64,000 nucleotides of DNA from assembly GCF_026339875.1 (NCBI RefSeq), contig NZ_JAPEPZ010000002.1, positions 1 through 64,000 on the forward strand, written 5' to 3'. How positions within the stretch are numbered: position 1 is the stretch's first letter; every line of letters starts with the position of its first letter. This stretch comes from Streptomyces sp. NBC_01571. GTDB lineage: Bacteria > Actinomycetota > Actinomycetes > Streptomycetales > Streptomycetaceae. A program made the translations under genes and the position numbers. Below are positions 42,787 through 51,355 of the stretch, piece by piece. Under the pieces are notes generated by a model that saw only the letters and a program-made list of their open reading frames with translations, was not told the origin of the DNA and did not search any database.

Positions 42787-43194
42787 TCAGCTGTGGTTCA
42801 GGGACCACTCGACCTGGTCCTGGTACCAGCGGGCGGGAGTGACCCGGTGCGACGACGTCGCCTCGTCGACCTGGTCCTGGTACCAACGGGCGGCAGTGAC
42901 CCGGTGCGACGACGTCGCCTCGTCGACCTGGTCCTGGTACCAACGGGCGGCAGTGACCCGGTGCGACGACGTCGCCTCGTCGACCTGGCCCTGGTACCAA
43001 CGGGCGGCGCTGACGCCGTGCCACGAGGCCGCTTCGCCCTTGTGGGCCGCGGCCTGTACGGACACGTACTGCGTGTGCTGCACGGGTGCCGAGGCCGTGG
43101 CGGCCGACGCCGAGCCGCCGGCTCCGAGAAGGGCTCCGCCGGCCAGCGCGGTGGAGGCGAGGGCGATCGAGAGGCGCTTCGTCATGCTGCTCAT
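42787..43194 (-). CDS. Secreted protein made of 19-residue tandem repeats
   Basis: A 135-residue protein. MTKRLSIALASTALAGGALL then GAGGSASAATA is a clear Sec signal peptide with AxA cleavage. The mature part, about 100 residues, is three and a half copies of ARWYQDQVDEATSSHRVTA after a degenerate first copy (GEAASWHGVSA), ending in VEWSLNHS. No cysteine is present in the mature part. Of three in-frame ATGs, the one at 43194 was chosen because AAGGGA lies 7 bases before it. No family was recognised. The Arg-Trp-Tyr core and regular spacing suggest a surface-active, cell-wall-binding or ligand-binding repeat. Confidence 0.78.
   Translation of the reverse strand: MSSMTKRLSIALASTALAGGALLGAGGSASAATASAPVQHTQYVSVQAAAHKGEAASWHGVSAARWYQGQVDEATSSHRVTAARWYQDQVDEATSSHRVTAARWYQDQVDEATSSHRVTPARWYQDQVEWSLNHS
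42811..43038. repeat. Four 57-bp tandem repeats in the secreted protein gene
   Basis: Copies begin at 42811, 42868, 42925 and 42982. The second and third are identical, the first differs at a few bases and the fourth is diverged. The unit starts gacctggtcctggtaccaac. Near-identity points to recent duplication. Confidence 0.95.
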
Positions 43195-43417
43195 GGTCAT
43201 TTCCCTTACAGAACTGCCGCGGCTTCGCCGATCTGGCGGGCGCCGCTTCCATGTGAACCGAGATCCGGAAATCCCGGGTCAGTCGGCTGGCTTCAAGGTC
43301 ATCCGGAGGGGTGCCTCACGTTCGACTCCGCCACCGTACCCGAGGGGCGCCTCATGTTTGCAGTGAGCATCATCACAGCACGTCACGGGCACGAAATTGC
43401 GATCGGAAATACGAGTT

Positions 43418-43433
43418 CCCTCCAATTGGAGGG
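43418..43433. promoter_or_regulatory. Perfect 16-bp palindrome, TetR operator
   Basis: CCCTCCAATTGGAGGG, 24 bases before the TetR start. Perfect symmetry and position make it the likely autoregulatory site. Confidence 0.85.
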
Positions 43434-43456
43434 GGTCCTCATGTTACAGTCGAGCC

Positions 43457-44155
43457 ATGAGCCACCACCACGCCCCGTCCCTGAGCGAGCCCCCGGCCAA
43501 ACCTCTGCGCCGTGACGCACAGCGCAACAGGGACGCGATCGTGGCCGCCGCCCGCACGGCCTTCTCCGAGCAGGGCCTCGGGGCGTCCCTGGAGGGCGTC
43601 GCCCGCGAGGCCGGCGTCGCGATCGGCACGCTCTACCGCCACTTCCCCACCCGCCTCGCCCTGGTCGAGGCGCTTTTCAACGCGAAGTACACGGAACTGC
43701 TCGCCACCGCGGAAGAGGCCGCGGCCATGGACGACGCCTGGGAGGGGTTCTGCCGCTACATGGAGAAACTCTGCCAGCTGCAGGCCTGCGACCGCGCCTT
43801 CAACGACCTGGTCTCGGCACGACTGCCCCTTCACGCGGCCGGCCGCGAGATGCACGAACGCGCCAAGGAACTCTGCACCCAGATCATGCGCGGCGCCCAA
43901 GAACAGGGCGCCCTGCGCGACGACGTCACCGCTCAGGACATCGCCTTCGTGATCTGGTCCCAGGCCGGGATCATCCAGGCCACCCGCACCGTCGCGCCCC
44001 GGGCCTGGCGCCGCCACCTCTACCTGATGCTCGACGGCTTCCGCGCCCAGGGCGCCCACGAACTGCCAGAGCCTCCTCTGACCAGCGAGCAGGCCGACCA
44101 GACCCTCACCGCCCTCGAGTGCAACGAAGAGGACTGCCGCGAGCAGCGGCCCTGA
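43457..44155 (+). CDS. TetR-family regulator
   Basis: A 232-residue TetR protein: RNRDAIVAAARTAFSEQGLG, EAGVAIGTLYRHFPTRLALV form the HTH; a TetR C-terminal domain follows (MDDAWEGFCRYMEKLCQLQA). The ATG has only weak ribosome complementarity. No intact target gene lies next to it: upstream is the divergent secreted repeat protein, downstream a transposase remnant. So it may control the repeat protein or itself. Confidence 0.9.
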   Translation: MSHHHAPSLSEPPAKPLRRDAQRNRDAIVAAARTAFSEQGLGASLEGVAREAGVAIGTLYRHFPTRLALVEALFNAKYTELLATAEEAAAMDDAWEGFCRYMEKLCQLQACDRAFNDLVSARLPLHAAGREMHERAKELCTQIMRGAQEQGALRDDVTAQDIAFVIWSQAGIIQATRTVAPRAWRRHLYLMLDGFRAQGAHELPEPPLTSEQADQTLTALECNEEDCREQRP

Positions 44156-44514
44156 CCCGTGCCGTCACACGCCACCCACACCTCGCGGTGCGAGCCCGTC
44201 TCCCGCAAGCACCCCGTCCACATCGCCGACCTCCCCCGCCGGACCCGGCACGTTCACCGCGGGTGGCGCTGTCGGCGGTCGCCCCTGTGGTCCTGGACGC
44301 GGTGACGGAGTTCTCTGTACCTACGACTCCTGGACAAGATCGAGGCGGCGCACAGCACCGGCCCGCTCGGTGCCGCCGTTCGATCTGGCGGAGTCCGCGG
44401 ACGTACGCCGCCCACGCCGCCGCCGAATCGCCGAGCCGGATCTGGATGCGTCGGCGAGCCCCATGGACTCCGAGCCGGTCCACGGCAAGAAGATCTTCGA
44501 GCATTCCCTCGCCC
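44156..44514. other. Intergenic, no gene seen
   Basis: About 360 bases of non-coding character between the TetR gene and the IS701-like remnant. Possibly decayed IS sequence; no motif is recognisable. Confidence 0.35.
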
Positions 44515-44866
44515 CAGGACCTCCCGCCCGACACTTCGACCGCCGATCTGGTCCGCCTGGCCAAGGTCCGCTGGCGCATCGAGCACGACCACCGAGAGCT
44601 CACGCACGGTTGGGGCCTTGACCACTTCGAAGGCCGTCGGCGGTCACGAGGGTGATGTGGTGGTGCCAGCCCGGCCAGGAACAGCACGCCTTCCTCCCCG
44701 AACAGCGCCTGGCCCCAAAAGCACCGCAACCAGCATCACCCTTTACCAGATCCTCGACGCCCTCCAAGACACCCGGAGGTGCGGGACCGGGACCGAGACC
44801 TGCACCAGTTGCCGGCAACCCCTCCCCACCACAGTCCGCACAACAGCAAGATCAAGAAAGACCTGA
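44515..44866 (+). pseudogene. IS701-like transposase C-terminal remnant
   Basis: DLPPDTSTADLVRLAKVRWR, IEHDHRELTHGWGLDHFEGR is the last catalytic (Glu) block of an IS701-type DDE transposase. After it the match goes on in other frames (EQRLAPKAP; LYQILDALQDTRRCGTGTET), so two frameshifts are present. Confidence 0.75.
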
Positions 44867-45001
44867 CGGAGCCCTATTGGCATCAGCTCGAACCGGCCAA
44901 TACGGTCCCGCGCACCGTTTGTACGCCGCGCAGAACGTCCAGCCGCATACATTGCGGCCGGGTCGATCGACGAACAGCGGGCCGACTACATGCAAGAGGT
45001 G

Positions 45002-45901
45002 TCACTTGAATTCCAGCTCGGTGCCCCTGGGGACGATCTGGACGTGGAGTTCAATATTGATGTTGGAGCCTACGACTGCGATGCCGCGGGCCAGCATCGA
45101 CTGCCAGTTGATGGTGTAGTCCTCGCGGTGCAGCTCGGTGGTGGCCCGGATTGCCGCACGGGTCTCACCTTCCATACCGACGCGCAGACCGCCGTATGTA
45201 GCGTCGAGGGTTACCGTGCGCGTGACTCCGTGCAGCGTGAGTCCGCCGGTGATCGCCCAGTTGTTTCCGCCGCGATGAACGAAACGGTCGCTGTAGAACT
45301 CCATGGTCGGGTACTGGTCCACGTCGAGGAAATCCGCGGACCGCAGATGCTCGTCACGCATCCTTACATTGGTGTCGATCGAGGCGGCGTCGATAACGAC
45401 ATGCATTGCCGTCTCCTCCATCGACTCTCCGACCCGAATCGCCCCGGAGAAGTTGTCGAAATGGCCAAAGACGCGGCCCAGTCCGATGTGCCGAGCTGCG
45501 AAGGAAATTCGGGTATGAGCTCGTTCGATTTCCCATTCGCCGGGGGTTGGCAAAGGGGTCAACGGTGCCGCCTGGAGCAGAATATCTTTCACCCCGGTGC
45601 ACTTTCCCTCTTCCACGACAGACTCGTTTCCCCGGTACGGGCTGAAACTTTCTGACGAGACAGCGAGCCGGTATTCCCCAACGGGAACCATCGCCAAGAT
45701 CATGCCGAAGGGGTCAGTCTCCCCGCCCACAATCTTATGACCGTTTCTGTCGCTCACAGTGAATTCGGCGTGCCTGACCGGCTGGGTCGCAGAATCGAGA
45801 ACGCGGCACGCGAGAAGACCTGCACCGGACGGCACGGAAAGTCCAGATATAGAGTTTTGCCCGTTCGCGGTCATCGGGCGGCCAAGAAAACGACGGATCA
45901 T
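45002..45901 (-). CDS. YceI-like lipocalin protein with N-terminal carboxypeptidase-regulatory-like domain
   Basis: A 299-residue protein. Residues about 30-115 are a beta-sandwich of the carboxypeptidase-regulatory kind (LLACRVLDSATQPVRHAEFT, GMILAMVPVGEYRLAVSSES). Residues about 125-299 are a YceI domain, a barrel that binds polyisoprenoid-like lipids: GEWEIERAHTRISFAARHIG, DEHLRSADFLDVDQYPTMEF, ITGGLTLHGVTRTVTLDATY, DYTINWQSMLARGIAVVGSN. No signal peptide is evident, so it may stay in the cytoplasm. ATG with AGGGG about 9 bases upstream. Confidence 0.9.
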   Translation of the reverse strand: MIRRFLGRPMTANGQNSISGLSVPSGAGLLACRVLDSATQPVRHAEFTVSDRNGHKIVGGETDPFGMILAMVPVGEYRLAVSSESFSPYRGNESVVEEGKCTGVKDILLQAAPLTPLPTPGEWEIERAHTRISFAARHIGLGRVFGHFDNFSGAIRVGESMEETAMHVVIDAASIDTNVRMRDEHLRSADFLDVDQYPTMEFYSDRFVHRGGNNWAITGGLTLHGVTRTVTLDATYGGLRVGMEGETRAAIRATTELHREDYTINWQSMLARGIAVVGSNINIELHVQIVPRGTELEFK

Positions 45902-46467
45902 GGTGTATGTACCCCTGTGCAATGAAGCTTCGCGGCTCTAACGGTTCGACTGGTCGTCGAACGGGCCGCTGTTTGAGACATTATTCGATCACTTGGTGCC
46001 ATTCGATGCAAACGGGTCGACAGAGAGAGGTGCTCATGCATGCAACCTGCATGCAACCTGACGTTCGTGACACCTACACCCACACCTACTGAACCGCAGC
46101 CCGAATGGACGTAACCGACCAATGCTCCGCGCAGCGACCCATCTCCCGGCGCGGGGGGGTGCGTGTTAGCTGCTCTCCGGACGAGGTCCTCCGCGGCAGC
46201 GGTTGCCAACGCCGGCGAATCTGGACGGCGGTAAATGCACTAAATCCGTTTTGCCCTTTCAGTTGGAGGGTCGGAGTGAGTGAGGCCATCCGAAACTCTC
46301 GACAATCCCTTCACACACTTCCCGATGACTGAGCGGAATGGCATTTCATGGAACCCCGCCTGCGACTCGCGGCGAACTGGGCGCAGGCTGTCACTCCCCT
46401 CGCGGCGAGCCCCGCAGGTGACAGTTTTTCGGGGAGCCTGGGTACGCAGATGTCCGCTACGTGGGTG
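45902..46467. other. Intergenic, short direct repeats
   Basis: About 565 bases without a supportable gene. At 46036-46060 catgcaacctg is directly repeated twice. The YceI gene's promoter should be near 45920-46000 but was not identified. Confidence 0.4.
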
Positions 46468-46565
46468 TCAGACCTGGCCGCCGTCGGCGAAACAGTCGGC
46501 GCCGTTGGCGAAGCTGGAAGTGTCGGCGGTGTCCGCGAGCCGAGCGAGGAGGTGATCCTTGTCTG
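46468..46565 (-). pseudogene. C-terminal remnant of a short-chain dehydrogenase
   Basis: The frame LADTADTSSFANGADCFADG GQV and stop matches the SSFVNGAELFVDGG end of SDR enzymes. Nothing upstream continues the fold. It lies just downstream of an HxlR gene, a common HxlR-SDR pairing. Confidence 0.55.
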
Positions 46566-46567
46566 GC

Positions 46568-46981
46568 TCACCACTGCGGGATTTCGAGCGAGAGGCTCTT
46601 CTGGCTCCCCGGAGCATATTGCCCAGCCCGGATCACTTCTTGAGCTCGGAGATGCTTCTCCGCCCAGTTGCCCAGTTCCTTCAGCGCGGGCTCCAGCGCG
46701 GCGCCGGCCTCCGTCAGACCGTACGAGACCCGCAGCGGTGGTCCTTCGTCGACCTCGCGCACGACGAGTCCCGCGGCGCCGAGTTCCGTGAGGCGGTCGG
46801 AGAGCATCCGTTCGCTGATGCCGGGGATCGCCCGGCGCAGGTCGGCGAAGCGGACGGGATGCGGCAGCAGCACGGCCACGATCAGGCCCGTCCAGCGCTT
46901 TCCGAACAGCTGGAAGACCCGGGCCATACCGTCGTCGACCTTCTGGCCCGGCCCTGCGTCGTGTGCTCCCAGCGCTGACAT
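46568..46981 (-). CDS. HxlR-family regulator
   Basis: A 137-residue winged-helix protein: MARVFQLFGKRWTGLIVAVL, HPVRFADLRRAIPGISERML, SDRLTELGAAGLVVREVDEG are diagnostic of HxlR. There is no N-terminal Cys as in formaldehyde- or redox-sensing members. ATG with AAAGGAA upstream. Its former target may be the SDR whose remnant follows it. Confidence 0.9.
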   Translation of the reverse strand: MSALGAHDAGPGQKVDDGMARVFQLFGKRWTGLIVAVLLPHPVRFADLRRAIPGISERMLSDRLTELGAAGLVVREVDEGPPLRVSYGLTEAGAALEPALKELGNWAEKHLRAQEVIRAGQYAPGSQKSLSLEIPQW

Positions 46982-47059
46982 GTGCGTACTACATTCCTTT
47001 GGTGGAGAGAAAATCAGGTGGCCGAGCCAGCGATCGTGCACGGAGAAGGATCTTTTGCG

Positions 47060-47614
47060 CTAGCGCATCGGACATGCTGTCTGCGTCAAACTCCAACCTG
47101 AGCCTGTGACATGGACTCTTATCCGCTTCTTTACTTCTCCTGGGCCGTGGTTCATCGTGGGCTCGAGAGTCCGGGGTGCATGGATGTCTTCCTCGGCGCG
47201 CGCAGCGGTGCCTACCAGTTGGTCCATGGCGGCGTGACTCAAAGGAACGGACAGTTCAGGCAGGGCGATCGTCACGGCGCCATGGCTCGACAAGACCAGA
47301 GGATCGACCGCCAGTCGAGGAAGCTCTGTGGAGACCCGGGCCGCTTCGTCCTCGGTCGGCCCAGCGAACAACAACTCGACCGCGGTCTGTACGTTTCCTG
47401 TGGTATCGACAAGTCGTGGCAGTGATGTCAGGTTCCCGCCGGACCAGAAGTAGACACGAATCTTCCGCGTATCTATCCCGGTCGCAGGTTCGCCCACCTG
47501 AACCACACTGGTGGAGGGAATCCCACATGCCGATATCACTAGAGAAATGAGCAGCGCAACCAGAGCCATCGGGTGAGGGTGGAGATTTCGTGCGGGGGTT
47601 CCTCGGTATCGCAT
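47060..47614 (-). CDS. Lipoprotein with GerMN-like domain
   Basis: A 184-residue protein. ALVALLISLVISACGIPSTS is a lipoprotein signal with lipobox ISAC. The mature part (RKIRVYFWSGGNLTSLPRLV, QTAVELLFAGPTEDEAARVS) resembles the GerMN domain of LpqB-type lipoproteins. The ATG overlaps the dehydrogenase stop in TGATG, so it is translated by reinitiation. A downstream ATG at 47569 is an alternative start. Confidence 0.78.
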   Translation of the reverse strand: MRYRGTPARNLHPHPMALVALLISLVISACGIPSTSVVQVGEPATGIDTRKIRVYFWSGGNLTSLPRLVDTTGNVQTAVELLFAGPTEDEAARVSTELPRLAVDPLVLSSHGAVTIALPELSVPLSHAAMDQLVGTAARAEEDIHAPRTLEPTMNHGPGEVKKRIRVHVTGSGWSLTQTACPMR

Positions 47615-48711
47615 CAAGTGGTACTGGGGGTGTTTCCGTTCGGTCGGTGGGCTCCTGCGGCGGTCAGGACGTCTTCGGCGAGACGGTAGGCGACGGCCAG
47701 GGGTGTTGTTGCCTCATTCGCACTGTCCTCCAGTATCCGTGCGGTGGCTTCCTCGATGGAGGCGAGCCGCTGCAGGGACTGAGCCGGCGTCAGTTGGTGA
47801 AGCTCAAGGCCGGACGCATACATGACCCCGCCGGCGTTTGCCACGAAGTCCGGTGCCCAGGTGATCCGTGCCTTGGCCAGGTCCTCTGCCACGGCGTCGT
47901 GGGCCAGCTGGTTGTTGGCCGAGCCGACGATCGCCCGGCAGCGCAGTGAGCCGACGAGCTCGGAGGTGAAAGCGCCGCCCAGGGCACAGGGCGCCAGAAT
48001 GTCGGTCTGAAGGGTGTGGGCGCCGTCCAGTTCTACCCACTGCGCTCCGGACGCCTCGACGGCCGAGCGCCGCCCGGCGTCGACGTCGGTCGCCCGCACA
48101 TGAGCGCCTTGTGCGAGCAGGCGCTTGGTGAGCTCATGCCCGACGCCACCGAATCCGATCACCACCACGTCACGTCCCCGCAGATGCGGTGTTCCCCACA
48201 GATGCGCGGCGGTTGCGTTCATCGCATGCTCGACGCCGGCGGCAGTCCCGAAGGTAGTGGCCCCGAGGCCATCGGCTGTGGCGGAATAGCCGCCCACATA
48301 GGGGGTGCGGCGGCGCATGAGCTGGATGTCGGCGGAGCCGGTGCCGACATCGGGGGCCACGTAGTAGGCGCCGTTCAGATCGTGGACCAGTTCGGCGACA
48401 TCGAGCAGCAGGGCTTCCCGCAGTTGGCCGTCCAGGCGCTGAGGGCCCCCGGGCAGGAGCGGGACGACAGTCTTTCCTCCGCCCGTGCCATTGCGGACGG
48501 CGGCAGCCTTGTAGGTCATCCCGCGGCTCAGTCGGAGACAGTCCACCAGCGCGTCGGCCGGGGAGTCGTATCGAGCGATCCGCATGCCACCGACGGCAGG
48601 GCCGAGGCGAGTGGAGTGAATGGCGATGATCACTGGCAGGCCGGAGCGGTGTCCTTGCCGGACCAGGAACCCCTCATGGTCAAGCGTGGTCTCCAGGGTG
48701 CGTGACGGCAT
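47614..48711 (-). CDS. Leucine/valine/phenylalanine dehydrogenase
   Basis: A 365-residue amino-acid dehydrogenase that removes the amino group of branched or aromatic amino acids with NAD. The N-domain has LGPAVGGMRIARY and the catalytic Lys region MTYKAAAVRNGTGGGKTVV; the NAD domain has VVVIGFGGVGHELTKRLLAQ and APCALGGAFTSEL. The stretch between the two lysines (AAVRNGTG) departs from the common AAVAGLDLG. ATG with GGAGGG upstream. Two HxlR-type operators before it and the divergent HxlR gene suggest control by substrate. It could feed branched-chain starter units or catabolism. Confidence 0.92.
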   Translation of the reverse strand: MPSRTLETTLDHEGFLVRQGHRSGLPVIIAIHSTRLGPAVGGMRIARYDSPADALVDCLRLSRGMTYKAAAVRNGTGGGKTVVPLLPGGPQRLDGQLREALLLDVAELVHDLNGAYYVAPDVGTGSADIQLMRRRTPYVGGYSATADGLGATTFGTAAGVEHAMNATAAHLWGTPHLRGRDVVVIGFGGVGHELTKRLLAQGAHVRATDVDAGRRSAVEASGAQWVELDGAHTLQTDILAPCALGGAFTSELVGSLRCRAIVGSANNQLAHDAVAEDLAKARITWAPDFVANAGGVMYASGLELHQLTPAQSLQRLASIEEATARILEDSANEATTPLAVAYRLAEDVLTAAGAHRPNGNTPSTT

Positions 48712-48740
48712 GGCCAGTCCCTCCAGCTCAGGTACGGGCT

Positions 48741-48786
48741 GACTTAACAGTAGCTAAGTCAGATCTGGCTTAAGCTAGCATAAGTC
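48741..48786. promoter_or_regulatory. Two inverted-repeat operators between the dehydrogenase and hxlR genes
   Basis: GACTTA-8-TAAGTC (48741-48760) and GGCTTA-8-TAAGTC (48767-48786), centres 26 bases apart. Placed between divergent genes, they fit a dimeric winged-helix repressor. Confidence 0.85.
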
Positions 48787-48813
48787 TGCTGCTTCGCTAG
48801 ACGGGATGGTGTG

Positions 48814-49314
48814 ATGTCGGCACTCACTGGCTCGCTGACCGACCGGGACAGCTGGAGCGAACACCGCTGCTCAGCGGCTCGGGCTCTGGAAGTACTGGGG
48901 ACGCCCTCGAATCTGTTCGTGCTGCGCGAGGCCTTCTACGGCACGACCTACTTCAACGACTTCGTCCGCCACACCCCGCTGAGCGCACCCGCCACGGCCA
49001 AGCGTCTACGAGAACTCGTCGAGGTCGGACTTCTGCGGCGGACCCCCTACCAGGCGCCCGGACAGCGAACACGCGACCGCTACGAACTGACCGAACCCGG
49101 CCAGGAGCTCCTGATCGCCTACTTCGCGCTGATGGAGTGGGGCGACCGCCACGCCACCCAGGGAACGGAAGGCGGTCCGGTTCGCTTGCGGCACCGAGAC
49201 TGCGATGCTCCCGTGCACGTGGAACTCTCCTGCTCCGACGGCCACACGCTCGCCCCCAGCGAACTCGAGGTCGTTCCAGCCCCGGGACTGTCGCGGACTG
49301 AGGCGGCAGACTGA
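48814..49314 (+). CDS. HxlR-family regulator with C-terminal extension
   Basis: A 166-residue protein. The HxlR core is SAARALEVLGTPSNLFVLRE, TTYFNDFVRHTPLSAPATAK and LLRRTPYQAPGQRTRDRYEL. The last 45 residues (HRDCDAPVHVELSCSDGHTL) carry Cys and His pairs that could bind a metal or sense thiols. Diverges from the amino-acid dehydrogenase and probably regulates it through the two operators. Confidence 0.88.
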   Translation: MSALTGSLTDRDSWSEHRCSAARALEVLGTPSNLFVLREAFYGTTYFNDFVRHTPLSAPATAKRLRELVEVGLLRRTPYQAPGQRTRDRYELTEPGQELLIAYFALMEWGDRHATQGTEGGPVRLRHRDCDAPVHVELSCSDGHTLAPSELEVVPAPGLSRTEAAD

Positions 49315-49494
49315 TCCCTCCGACGCCCCCTCGCCCCGTGTACGCAATTCGTCCCGGCAGCGCCCTGGCGACGTTGATCGGTCCATTCGTAGCCGGATCG
49401 GCTCAGCTTCTGGACCGCCGCACAGACGGCCTTCGCGCGCCGCGGGGCACTGGGACGGCTTCACGCATGGGGTGCGGTCAAGACCGGCTGCAGC

Positions 49495-50361
49495 TCAGTC
49501 CAGGACGCGGCCGAGGAACCCGCGAATGTAGCCGCTGATGGCGTCGAGGTGCGTCTCCAGGGCGAAGTGCCCAGCCGGCAGCAAGTGAACTTCCGAGTCC
49601 GGCAGATCGCGGGTGAAAGCCCGGGCCCCGTCCGGTCCGAAGATCTCGTCTCCCGCACCCCAGACCGCCAGCAGCGGGACCTGACGGGTGCGGAAATATT
49701 CCTGGAGCTGAGGGTAGCCGTCGATGTTGGTCGGGTAGTCGCGGAAGAGCGCCAGCTGCACCTCATCGTTGCCGGGCCGGTCCAGCAGAGTCTGATCGTG
49801 CAGCCAGGTGTCCGGGCTGACGAGGCTCCTGTCGGAGGCGCCGTTCTCGTACTGCCAACGGGTTGTCTCGGCGCTGAACTTGGCCCGCGCTCCCGGTTCG
49901 GTATCTGCTCCCGGGGCCGTGGCATACGCGAACAGGTCCTCCCAGAAAGGCTGGACGAATCCATCCATGTAGGCGTTGCCGCTCTGCGAGATGATCGCGG
50001 TCACGTCGTACGAAGGATCGAGAGCAAGCCGCCATCCGATAGGGGCACCGTAATCATGTACGTAAATTGAGAAACGGCTGATGCCTAGGCTGTCGAGCAA
50101 TCCGCCGGTAATTTCCGCGAGATTATCAAAGGTGTATTCGAACTCGTCGGCTTCCGGCATTGCGGACTGACCGAACCCAATGTGGTCGGGCGCGATCACG
50201 TGGTAGCGGTCGGCGAGGGCCGGGATGAGGTGCCGGAACATGTGGGAGCTGGTAGGAAATCCGTGGAGGAGCAGAACGACCGGCGCCTCCGCCGGACCTG
50301 CCTCGCGGTAGAAGACTCGTTGCCCCTGGACGATTGACGTGCGGTGGTAGGTAGGGAGCAT
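49495..50361 (-). CDS. Alpha/beta hydrolase with Asp nucleophile (haloalkane dehalogenase / epoxide hydrolase-like)
   Basis: A 288-residue alpha/beta hydrolase. The oxyanion motif HGFPTSSHMFRHLIP and the nucleophile elbow VHDYGAPIG with Asp instead of Ser place it with haloalkane dehalogenases and epoxide hydrolases. LLAVWGAGDEIFGPDGARAF supplies a candidate acid and PAGHFALETH the base His. ATG with GGAGGG upstream. No neighbour reveals the substrate. Confidence 0.88.
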   Translation of the reverse strand: MLPTYHRTSIVQGQRVFYREAGPAEAPVVLLLHGFPTSSHMFRHLIPALADRYHVIAPDHIGFGQSAMPEADEFEYTFDNLAEITGGLLDSLGISRFSIYVHDYGAPIGWRLALDPSYDVTAIISQSGNAYMDGFVQPFWEDLFAYATAPGADTEPGARAKFSAETTRWQYENGASDRSLVSPDTWLHDQTLLDRPGNDEVQLALFRDYPTNIDGYPQLQEYFRTRQVPLLAVWGAGDEIFGPDGARAFTRDLPDSEVHLLPAGHFALETHLDAISGYIRGFLGRVLD

Positions 50362-50928
50362 GCTGGCCCTCCGAGGACGCACCGAGTTGGCAAAGCGGGT
50401 TTCGCGGCATTCGGTGCCGTCGATAACCGGCGGCACCGGAGACTCTGATGGATTTCCTGGTCTGCAAATGGACCAGAACGCGCCGCACCCTTATTCACCT
50501 AAAATGCTAAGCCCAACCAGGTGCAGGGGCCACTGAGGGCAGGACGCCTGCGTCCCAGCCATGCCGGCACAGGGCGCTGCCTGGCTGAGTCTGCCGCTTC
50601 CGCGGCCAGCCCTCCGATGTGCCGGATCACCTTGCCGGCCCGCTGAAGCCGATGGCGACTCTCAGCGAGACGTGGCAGACAGCTCTGATCCAGTCGTAGC
50701 TGGTGGCCGGCTGGGCCACGGCGCTGTTGGAACTTGCTGATGCGCCGCTCGACGGTGCTGCATTGTCCGCGCGGTGGAGGTACTGCGTGTGGGCTGACGC
50801 CTGGCGCCTATTCGCTCAGTCGCGGGAATCGCCGACTGCAACCGGCGGCGCCGAGGCGGTTCGCACGGCACGAGCCGCGGTCACCAGCGTCTGTGTCGGC
50901 GCCGGTGCCGCGGCTGACGGTGAGCCGG
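50362..50928. other. Intergenic, no gene seen
   Basis: About 565 bases upstream of the hydrolase. A few AT-rich bases near 50500 (cctaaaatgctaagcc) may belong to its promoter. No coding frame is convincing. Confidence 0.35.
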
Positions 50929-51003
50929 TCAGATCCCCTGGCGGGCGGCCCTGCCGCTGTTGGCGCCGGTCACGACAGCGGTCTTGTTCTCGAGCTGTCC
51001 CAT
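50929..51003 (-). pseudogene. N-terminal remnant of a short-chain dehydrogenase
   Basis: ATG with AGGAGG upstream begins MGQLENKTAVVTGANSGRAA, the start of an SDR with a damaged TGxxxGxG motif, and stops after 23 codons. A good start signal on a dead gene. Confidence 0.6.
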
Positions 51004-51019
51004 GGGTGTCCTCCTGTCA

Positions 51020-51160
51020 GTGATGAGGTGACGGAGGTGTCAGGCCTGGGCCTGGCCCCGTCGGCGAACCAGTCGTCGCCGTTGACGAAGCTGGAGGAGT
51101 CCGAGGCCGGGAACGACGCCACGGCGGCGATCTCGTCCGGGCGGCCGATTCCGTCATGTT
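51020..51160 (-). pseudogene. C-terminal remnant of a second short-chain dehydrogenase
   Basis: IGRPDEIAAVASFPASDSSS, FVNGDDWFADGA is the conserved end of an SDR. It runs into the start of the next remnant, so two adjacent SDR genes were gutted. Confidence 0.65.
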
Positions 51161-51205
51161 GCGCCGGCGAAAGTGCCGGGAAGGGGTGGATCTGCCCAAT
51201 GCGAA

Positions 51206-51238
51206 CGGGCCCAGTTCCGTGGCTCGGGACTGGGCCCG
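51206..51238. terminator. Hairpin between the SDR remnants and the Old Yellow Enzyme gene
   Basis: CGGGCCCAGTTCCG, a short loop, then CGGGACTGGGCCCG: 13 of 14 pairs. It lies downstream of the flavoprotein stop on the same strand. Confidence 0.8.
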
Positions 51239-51355
51239 CTGCTACAGGTACCCGACCTGTGGCGTTGTCCCTTTTGCTGTGGTTCGCGACCAGTAGCGTT
51301 CAGGGAGCTGGTCGGCGCTGCCCCACACCCGACGCAGCGCCGACGTCTTCTTTGC

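Noticed and set aside
42811..43038. 57-bp repeats as a CRISPR array
   Set aside because: Units are contiguous without spacers, encode a protein repeat, and no cas gene is present.
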